Shown here one piece after another: positions 42,001-47,129 of a DNA stretch of 47,129 bases (its first letter is position 1; every line of letters starts with the position of its first letter). Source of the stretch: CAZSNT01 sp964607765 (GTDB taxonomy: Bacteria > Verrucomicrobiota > Lentisphaeria > Oligosphaerales > JABHEG01); contig CAZSNT010000074.1 in NCBI GenBank assembly GCA_964607765.1, positions 1 to 47,129 on the forward strand. The letters are read 5' to 3'. The notes below the pieces were generated by a model. It ran no database searches, had not been told where the DNA came from, and saw nothing but the letters and a program-made list of their open reading frames with translations. Position numbers and translations under genes: made by a program.

Positions 42001-42264
42001 TCTGATCGCACTCACGGGGCCGTAGGCTCCCGCCTTTTGGATCTGCCCCCGGAGTCCGATCAGGTCAGCGGCCTCGCGGCAGAGAGCTTGAACGATGGTA
42101 TGGTCGGATGCCTGCAGCGCCAGAGCCCGAGAGGCATCGCGGCAGCCCAGATGCACGACAGTGCCCCCGCTGAACCGGCTGAGACGCAGGGCTTCTCCGA
42201 CCTCCTGTGCCTGACAGCAGAGAACGCCCAAGGTGACGAATAGAGTGAGTACCTTGCCTACCAT
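39001..42264 (-). CDS. Exported fusion of a methyltransferase-like domain and a PQQ-type beta-propeller
   Basis: A 1087-aa protein with a signal peptide (to about Ala19). Residues about 34-135 look like a degenerate SAM-methyltransferase fold: 'VVHLGCRDASRALAL' stands for the glycine-rich motif I, and 'NTVNLLVVDD' and 'MMRVLTPGGTLCVAD' for later motifs. From about 150 ('EDLDEWTHYLHDAAG') onward is a PQQ/BamB-like propeller with blades marked 'ALNAATGETVR', 'ALETASGRQLWKGG', 'ALDADSGQKRWSF' and 'LRLDAATGEML', split by the Cys-rich 'PPDSCACHYQSK' segment. I recall this combination from Planctomycetes proteins, without assigned function. A methyltransferase outside the cytoplasm would lack SAM, so the N-part is probably a binding fold. 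'aggagaaaggg' supports the start. Confidence 0.85.
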   Translation of the reverse strand: MVGKVLTLFVTLGVLCCQAQEVGEALRLSRFSGGTVVHLGCRDASRALALQASDHTIVQALCREAADLIGLRGQIQKAGAYGPVSAIRLAGSALPYIDNTVNLLVVDDSLGVPREEMMRVLTPGGTLCVADAREWSVAQKPRPEDLDEWTHYLHDAAGTMVGRDGVVGPPRRFQWVGAPKWLRNHEFMSSMHAMVSAGGRVFYIIDEGLRNHIFLPPRWTLIARDAFNGAILWKRPIKDWQPHIWPMKSGPGHMPRRLVAVDDVVYVTLGFREPVTALNAATGETVRTYEGTRSAEEICIAQGILYLLVDPAKKPVGFREERTYWLRARSRANSLWGWSRERPPRVLMAVDARTGGQLWRHQSNVAPLTLTVGPDHVFFYDGASVVALSKTSGEAAWGTELPVKTSPATGYTHRMAVSDGVLLFCHNASVNALETASGRQLWKGGLRKTGHNSPNDMFIINGLVWSANTGKSQTGGTSFEALDLRTGEVRRSFTADTPDVYFMHQRCYPGRATEKWIMTSGTGTEFLAVDGPEKVDIHHHVRGSCIYGLMPANGLLYKPPDSCACHYQSKVTHFCALAPGTSTVMRPTPDSARLQRGPAYDGVGKAPAPDGRAGHWTTYRGTASRSGASMAELPGKLSPGWRTRIGGDLTAPTFGPGTVYVAAVDRQTLYALDADSGQKRWSFTASGRIDSPPTLHGSTVLFGSADGHVYCLRRQDGELAWRYQGAPAVRNLLSHGQFESLWPIHGSVLVHNGVVFCVAGRNMFFDGGMRLLRLDAATGEMLSETVLDEIDPETGKNLQLKMPGKAMPVANPDILSCDGKRVYMGAQVFDLMGKRVTVDAPKGKESAQLGPDRHLFCPTGFLDGAWFHRSYMMFGTTGGEGHGEYTRPAKLTPVGRLLALGPETVYGFRASVYNNTMQPRPGHFLFAAQRNKPEGETEQAEEAPPRKPGKVKKKSEAPSGRQGWLKYRWQQQDIGVLPNAMALAGETLFIAGAPDVADEGRAFGVDLDQPSEVTAELRKQDEAWRGGQGAILRSVAASDGTALAEHRLDSLPVWDGMAVDQGKLVVSLKDGSVVCYTGSAGPEGKHR

Positions 42265-42278
42265 GATCCCTTTCTCCT

Positions 42279-43595
42279 TCAGCCTTCCTCAGGGGTCTGG
42301 GGGGCGGCCAGCGCTCGCTGCAGGCGGAGGGTGGCCTCCGGGAACTGAGCAAGAACGTCGACGCACTCGCCGGGGTCGGTGGCCATGTCGTACAGGATGG
42401 CATCACCCTTGTCGTCCCGGATCAGCTTGTATCGGCCGTCATAGGCCAGGCGCCATTCATTTAACCCGCTGAGGACGACATCGCGATGGGTCTCAGCCTC
42501 ACCGGCGAACAGAGACATGAGGGAACGGCTGTCCATGGTGTTGGGCACGTCGAGTCCGGCGGCTTCCAGGAAGGTGGCCGTGAGGTCGAGTGTGGTGGTG
42601 GGAAGATCACAGACCTGTCCCGCCTTTACCCCCGGCCCTGCAGCGATCAGCGGGACGCCGACCGAACCGTGGCGCGGTTTGCTCTTGCCCCATTGGTCAT
42701 GGTCTCCGAGCATGTCGCCGTGGTCCGAACTGAAGACGATCAACGTGTTGTCGAGGTCGCCTCGGCGCTCAAGCTCTCCCACATACAGGCCAACCCAGCG
42801 GTCGATGTTCTCGACCATGGCGGAGAAGTTCTGGCGCACGCCGTTGTATTCTTCCGGCGACAGTTTGCCGGCGTTGACCGGTTGCGGGTGCTCGACATCC
42901 TGCCAGCGCTCTCTCATGCGTTCGGTGATGTCCCACGGGCCGTGCGGCCCGGTGAAATTGACCTGGAGAAACCAGGGCTTGTCTTCCGGCGCAGCGCGGA
43001 GCAGGTCCAAGCCATTCTGGGACAGCCAGTTGTCGCAGTAGGCGTGCTCCGGCAGTGTCGTGGGAAACGCGGATGCCTTCTTCCGGGCTGCGAAGTCCGC
43101 AACGTGATCGTCGGCCAGCCCGTGTTGGGCGAGATACGCCAAGTAGGGCCCCGTCGGCCGGTTCTCGTTCCGCTTGTAGGAGTTCACACCATCCATCTTT
43201 CCTTCATTGTCGATGCCGTCCGAGAACCCCCATTCGTCCAGCAGGCGTTTGCCGTCCAACCCCCAGTCGAGCTCGGGTTTGTGGAGGTCGAACTTGCCGC
43301 AGCCCATGACGTGGTAACCGGCGCCTCTCAACAGGCGGAACATGTTGGGCATGTCCAACGGCAGGTTGGCGTTGTTGCCCGGCACACGGCAGTTGTCATA
43401 CTCCATGCCCAATGCGAGGCAGGCTCGCGCCGGGGCGCACAACGGGGAGGGCGTGATGGCCCGGCTGAACTCTGTTCCCCGCTCGGCGAGCTCCCGCAGG
43501 TTGGGCGTCCGCACCGGAATGGTGCCGCGTGTTTCGACCCAGTCATAGCGCAGGGTGTCGGGGTAGAGGAACAGGATGTTGGGGCGTTGGCTCAT
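42279..43595 (-). CDS. Type-I sulfatase without signal peptide
   Basis: A 438-aa sulfatase starting at an ATG with 'ggagg' about eight bases upstream; the fold begins at once ('RPNILFLYPDTLRYD'), so no export signal. The first metal segment is Asp-Thr instead of the common Asp-Asp, a variant also seen in choline-sulfatase and iduronate-sulfatase-like branches. The formylglycine motif is 'CAPAR' (Cys53). 'VMGCGKFDLH', 'FTGPHGPWD' and 'VFSSDHGDMLGDHDQWGKS' supply the remaining active-site residues. 'AILYDMATDPGECVDV' lies at the C-terminus. It is the second gene of the seven-gene operon and its only sulfatase, and the only member lacking a signal peptide, suggesting desulfation of imported fragments. 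Confidence 0.96.
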   Translation of the reverse strand: MSQRPNILFLYPDTLRYDWVETRGTIPVRTPNLRELAERGTEFSRAITPSPLCAPARACLALGMEYDNCRVPGNNANLPLDMPNMFRLLRGAGYHVMGCGKFDLHKPELDWGLDGKRLLDEWGFSDGIDNEGKMDGVNSYKRNENRPTGPYLAYLAQHGLADDHVADFAARKKASAFPTTLPEHAYCDNWLSQNGLDLLRAAPEDKPWFLQVNFTGPHGPWDITERMRERWQDVEHPQPVNAGKLSPEEYNGVRQNFSAMVENIDRWVGLYVGELERRGDLDNTLIVFSSDHGDMLGDHDQWGKSKPRHGSVGVPLIAAGPGVKAGQVCDLPTTTLDLTATFLEAAGLDVPNTMDSRSLMSLFAGEAETHRDVVLSGLNEWRLAYDGRYKLIRDDKGDAILYDMATDPGECVDVLAQFPEATLRLQRALAAPQTPEEG

Positions 43596-43621
43596 GTGAC
43601 GGCCTCCGTCTGTGAATGCAG

Positions 43622-46600
43622 TCAGTCAACCCGGATCTCGGCAGGCAGGCTCTCCTCGGATACGACGCCTTTCCTGTCGACCGCTTCGATGACATAGAAC
43701 CACTTGCCTTTCTGCGGGAGGACCGGGTCCGTGAATGACGTGTCCTGTAACGGGGCGGGGTTGAGCCTCTCTCCCGCGATCTTCACGTACTCGGGATTGC
43801 CCCAACGACGGTAGACGTTGTAGCCGGCGAGTCGGTCATCGGGGACTGCTGTCCACTTGAGAGTTACAGCCTTGGCAACGGTCAGTTTGGCCTCGAACTG
43901 GGCCGGCGTGGCGATGCGCTCGTACTCCTTGTACCGGCCGTCACACGGCAGGAACGTCCAGACATCGCCCGTGATGGCCGTTCCGTCCTCCGCCACGGCA
44001 TCTACTCGCCAGTAGTAGCGTCGGTCTTTGCGAAGCCCGTTCGGCGGCGTGGCGATATTCGAGTCGGTAAAACGGCCCAGGAACTCGGGCGCGTCCTGCG
44101 AGGCCCCGGCGACTGTGGCGTGGTCAGTGCCCAGGTAGACCAAGTGCGCCACAGCGGCTTTTGCTTCGAGCCACATCAGGTCGGCGTCGGGCTTGACGTA
44201 CTTGGCGTTGTCCGGCGGGATCGGGAAACTCGCGTTCGGGAGCTGGCGTCCCGGGATCCAGTAGTACCGGTCCCCGTACTCGTAGGCGCCGACGTCGGGC
44301 GCTTTACCCAGAAACAGGCGGCGATGCCGGTTCTTCAGGCCCCCGTCCATCGTGACGATGTCCTGCAGCGTGCCCCGGGTGGTGTTCGCGGGTGCCCGGG
44401 TGAAATGTAGGTTGTCGATCCAACTGTTGGGGACGAATCGGGTGTCCACGTCCCGGGTTCCTGCATCCACTGTCTCCGGGCTGTTCCCGGGGCGGAAGTC
44501 GAAGTTGTCGGGGTCGCGCAGCAGCGATTTGGACGGACGTTTGGTGACGAGTCCGTTCCAGTTGTGGTCGTTGAAGCCTGGGATCTTGCCTTCGCCGTTC
44601 AGGTCCTCGACCTGTCGGTGGCCGGAGATCCGGTCGCAAAGATTGTTGCGCGTGATGGAGTGCTGGCCGCCGCCGAACGCCATCTGATTGATCACGGAGA
44701 TGTCGTGGCGGGCGCCGCACGAGAAGAACGTGTTGTTGTAGGTTTTCTGGTAATCGCCCTTGATCTGCAGCCCCTGCCACAGGCGCCAGCCGACGTTGCC
44801 GACAAACGTGCCCAACGACCCGGCCGGCTGCCCGTCGAAGCGTGCTGCTTTGCACTCGGAGTGATGGAACCAGTTGTAGCGGAACATGTGGAACATCTGG
44901 GAGCCGGACTGGACCTGTGTGCCGCTGGCGTCGCTGCGCCAGCATCCGAAGTCGTAGCCGTAGTTGAGCTCGGAAGTGAACCGGCCGCCATCCGTCTTGC
45001 GGATCCGGATCGCGCCCTGTCGGAGTGTGCTGTGGATGGTGTTGCGACGGGCCGTGGCGTTGGGGCTGCGTGAGAAGACAACGCCGTATTCTGTTCCGTG
45101 GTGCAGGTAGCAGTTTTCAATTAGCGGGGCCTGTCCCTGCATCTCGATGCCGGCGCTGTCGTAGTAGCGGAGTTCGCAATCCCGGAACGTGCCGCCGTCC
45201 GAGAAGGTGATAGCGCTGCGTACGAAGCCGGCGGGAATGAAATCCGTGTTGTCAGACTCCGGGGGTGGCACGGGCGTTTCGGTCGCCGCCGGCTGGCCGA
45301 CATTCTCCTCTGTGGCGGCCGCGCGCTTGTCCCGCCGCGCCAAGCGTGCCGCCTTCTTGGTATTGGCGGCTCCGGCCGCCGTTGCGTCAGCGGCCTCCCG
45401 GATGGCTCGTGTGGTCAGCGCCAGATCGCGGTACGTCGGATACGAGAACGTGCAGCTCTCCACCACGATCCCAGGGCTCTGCAAGGCGCGGAAGGCACAG
45501 CCGGCGAAGTCGATACCGCGGATAGTGACGTGGGCGCAGTCCATAAGGACAGACGCGAGGCTGGCCGTTTTGGTCAGGTACTGGTGACGGTCGGGCGAGT
45601 CGCCCGGGGCGAGTCGTACGTAGAGCGCCATTTGCTGCGGGTCAAACACCCACTCGTCCATCCGGTCCAGGCAACTCAAGTGGTTCTTCAGCACCAGACG
45701 TCCACGCCAGATCTCGTGCGCGAACTCCGCATCGAAGTCGTTGAAGACCAGTTCAATCCGATTCGTTCCGGGCCGGTGCGCAGAGACGACTGCCGCAGCC
45801 CCCAGGCCCTCGACGACTGCCCCCGTGAAGCTCAGGCCCGTTTTGGCCAGTCCGCGGACGCCCGACAGAGCGACCTTCCTTACCTTGGTATTGCCGTCGA
45901 AGGGGGTCGGCTGAAACGGGTGGTCGGGCGTGTGCAGTGTCTTGAGACGTCGGTCAGCGAAGTTGGCCCTGGCGGTCTGAGTGTCGAAACGTGTGAAGTA
46001 GCTCTCAATGTGCCAGGCCGTTCCCGGTTCGGGCAGGCGCCCACTGAACTCCGGAGCCATGTCCTCGGTCCAGTTCTTGGTGATGTTGGGCCAGCGCGCG
46101 AGCGTTTGCATCTTGCCGTTACGCCAGAGCTGGATAACGTCCTGCCCCACCTGGCGCCGCCAGATATTGCGGCCCCGATCGTGCAGTGCCCAGGGACCGG
46201 CCGCAATGTCGGCCAGAGCCGCGCGGCCGTCGATGGTCGCTTTCTCGTCCGGGGCGCTGGTGATTGTGACCGGGGCCCCGGGCGTACCTTCTACGCCGTT
46301 GGCCCGCAGCATCTCACGGTACGTGCCTTGCCGGAGCTGGAGCACATCGCCGGCCTTGAGTTCACGGAGCGCACGCGCGATCGTGGCAAACGGCTGAGCA
46401 ATCGTTCCGGGATTGGTATCGTTGCCGTTCTGCGCCACAACGTAAACGCGCCCGGACTGCGTGGTCTTCGAAACGGAGCGTGGCATCATGAGGGCGGCAG
46501 GCGGGGGTTGCCCCGGTTGCCCCTTGTAAGCCTCGATGAAGCGCAGGTCGGCAACCGTTTTGCGGCCGGGCGCCGTGATCTGGATCTGGGCTTCCACCTT

Positions 46601-46978
46601 CTTGCCGACCATGTCGGGGCGTATGAGGAAGAAGTGAGCGGCATCGGCTGGGATGGTATAGGTCTGCTTGCGCGCCAGCCACCGCTTCTCGACGATCGCA
46701 CAGCGGTATTTCTCGTCGTTGATGAAGTCGTAGTCCTCGGTGGCGTCGGCGTGGAGTTTGGCGCCGTTGATCCGGCCGTCCTGCTCGGTCATCTCGAGCG
46801 TGCCGCGCACGGTCCGGAGCAAGAGGATCCCACGCAGCGCACGTTGCACGACGCCCGTCTTCTCTGCTTCCTGCACCACCTGGTCAAAAGTCTTGCCTTC
46901 GAGTTTCAAACTCGCGGCTCCTGCCGATCCGACACAGACCAGAAGCAGCAGCGTGGCAGTGATGGTTTTGTGGCGCAT
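43622..46978 (-). CDS. Large exported right-handed beta-helix protein with C-terminal Fn3-like modules
   Basis: A 1118-aa protein with a signal peptide (to about Ala20-Ala22) and 'agagga' upstream of the ATG. Residues about 25-170 form an extra N-terminal domain not present in its paralogue. From 'RVYVVAQNGNDTNPGTIAQPFATI' a beta-helix extends to about 870 ('VTIRGIDFAGCAFRALQ', 'GIVVESCTFSY', 'GTFRDCELRYYDSAGIEM', 'NATARRNTIHST'), interrupted near 535-585 by a low-complexity Ala/Lys/Arg-rich and Pro-rich insert. 'APDVGAYEYGDRYYWIPGRQLP' leads to two C-terminal modules: the 'VKPDADLMWLEA' type shared with the 36749 protein and a final Fn3-like domain ('LKWTAVPDDRLAGYNVYRRWG'). Enzymatic activity is unknown. 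It is the first gene of the second operon. Confidence 0.87.
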   Translation of the reverse strand: MRHKTITATLLLLVCVGSAGAASLKLEGKTFDQVVQEAEKTGVVQRALRGILLLRTVRGTLEMTEQDGRINGAKLHADATEDYDFINDEKYRCAIVEKRWLARKQTYTIPADAAHFFLIRPDMVGKKVEAQIQITAPGRKTVADLRFIEAYKGQPGQPPPAALMMPRSVSKTTQSGRVYVVAQNGNDTNPGTIAQPFATIARALRELKAGDVLQLRQGTYREMLRANGVEGTPGAPVTITSAPDEKATIDGRAALADIAAGPWALHDRGRNIWRRQVGQDVIQLWRNGKMQTLARWPNITKNWTEDMAPEFSGRLPEPGTAWHIESYFTRFDTQTARANFADRRLKTLHTPDHPFQPTPFDGNTKVRKVALSGVRGLAKTGLSFTGAVVEGLGAAAVVSAHRPGTNRIELVFNDFDAEFAHEIWRGRLVLKNHLSCLDRMDEWVFDPQQMALYVRLAPGDSPDRHQYLTKTASLASVLMDCAHVTIRGIDFAGCAFRALQSPGIVVESCTFSYPTYRDLALTTRAIREAADATAAGAANTKKAARLARRDKRAAATEENVGQPAATETPVPPPESDNTDFIPAGFVRSAITFSDGGTFRDCELRYYDSAGIEMQGQAPLIENCYLHHGTEYGVVFSRSPNATARRNTIHSTLRQGAIRIRKTDGGRFTSELNYGYDFGCWRSDASGTQVQSGSQMFHMFRYNWFHHSECKAARFDGQPAGSLGTFVGNVGWRLWQGLQIKGDYQKTYNNTFFSCGARHDISVINQMAFGGGQHSITRNNLCDRISGHRQVEDLNGEGKIPGFNDHNWNGLVTKRPSKSLLRDPDNFDFRPGNSPETVDAGTRDVDTRFVPNSWIDNLHFTRAPANTTRGTLQDIVTMDGGLKNRHRRLFLGKAPDVGAYEYGDRYYWIPGRQLPNASFPIPPDNAKYVKPDADLMWLEAKAAVAHLVYLGTDHATVAGASQDAPEFLGRFTDSNIATPPNGLRKDRRYYWRVDAVAEDGTAITGDVWTFLPCDGRYKEYERIATPAQFEAKLTVAKAVTLKWTAVPDDRLAGYNVYRRWGNPEYVKIAGERLNPAPLQDTSFTDPVLPQKGKWFYVIEAVDRKGVVSEESLPAEIRVD

Positions 46979-47054
46979 TTCAGTGTCCTCTTCTTATCTG
47001 AAGTTGATTGAGCGAGATTGGGAGGCGACTTGCAGGACCGGGGTTCTTTTGATA

Positions 47055-47083
47055 AAATACGGGTATGAACGGGGCCAATCAAT
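47055..47083 (-). promoter_or_regulatory. Sigma-70-like promoter for the seven-gene operon
   Basis: On the minus strand TTGATT (47078-47083) and TATTTT (47055-47060) are separated by exactly 17 bp and lie about 77-105 bp before the first ATG. Each box matches four of six consensus bases, and the site sits in the only AT-rich patch of this gap. The remaining leader (46979-47054) shows no operator or riboswitch that I recognise. Confidence 0.5.
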
Positions 47084-47129
47084 ACTCGCAGCCTGACCTC
47101 CGGTTATCATTACATGACCCAATGGGGGC

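Larger units (their letters stand above)
30205..46978 (-). other. Predicted seven-gene glycan operon
   Basis: Seven minus-strand genes are joined by a 26-bp gap, 14-bp gap, 1-bp overlap, 1-bp gap, 4-bp overlap and 13-bp gap, so one transcript from the promoter-like site at 47055-47083 is likely. Products in order: beta-helix protein, sulfatase, methyltransferase-like/PQQ propeller, beta-helix protein, GH36-like, raffinose-synthase-like, GH128. Six of the seven have export signals. Confidence 0.78.

Overview
The window (47,129 bp, GC-rich) is a carbohydrate-degradation region of a bacterium that probably belongs to the PVC superphylum (Kiritimatiellota, Lentisphaerota or Planctomycetota). This is inferred from the very high density of type-I sulfatases (eight intact genes carrying nine sulfatase domains, plus two fragments), GH127 enzymes, secreted right-handed beta-helix proteins, PQQ-type propellers and BNR_4 propellers, from REP-associated (RAYT-type) transposase remnants, and from the absence of any SusC/SusD pair. 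No rRNA, tRNA, CRISPR array or phage gene was seen.

Positions 1-7700 are a scrambled accessory zone: two N-truncated RAYT transposase remnants with tandem repeats, a sulfatase 3' fragment abutting one of them, a conserved exported protein of unknown function, a sulfatase 5' fragment, a phosphoesterase lipoprotein overlapping an intact sulfatase gene, and a small low-GC lipoprotein. Two dispersed intergenic repeat families lie between these genes.

Positions 7682-28825 (minus strand) look like one 12-gene operon, with most junctions overlapping or less than 50 bp apart. In transcription order: GH127, BNR_4 propeller, beta-helix lipoprotein, double sulfatase (982 aa), sulfatase, sulfatase, sialate O-acetylesterase-like esterase, aldose-epimerase-like protein, three sulfatases, GH127. 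An AraC-family regulator (28910-29794) diverges from its promoter end. Together these suggest stepwise desulfation, deacetylation and cleavage of a sulfated, possibly arabinose-containing polysaccharide; the substrate is inferred, not shown.

Positions 30205-46978 (minus strand) form a second, seven-gene operon read from a promoter-like site at 47055-47083: large beta-helix protein, sulfatase, methyltransferase-like/PQQ propeller fusion, second beta-helix protein, GH36-like protein, raffinose-synthase-like GH36 protein, and a GH128 enzyme with a duplicated N-terminal module. Between the AraC gene and the end of this operon lie two perfect inverted repeats. No transporter and no formylglycine-generating enzyme is present, so uptake and sulfatase activation must be encoded elsewhere.
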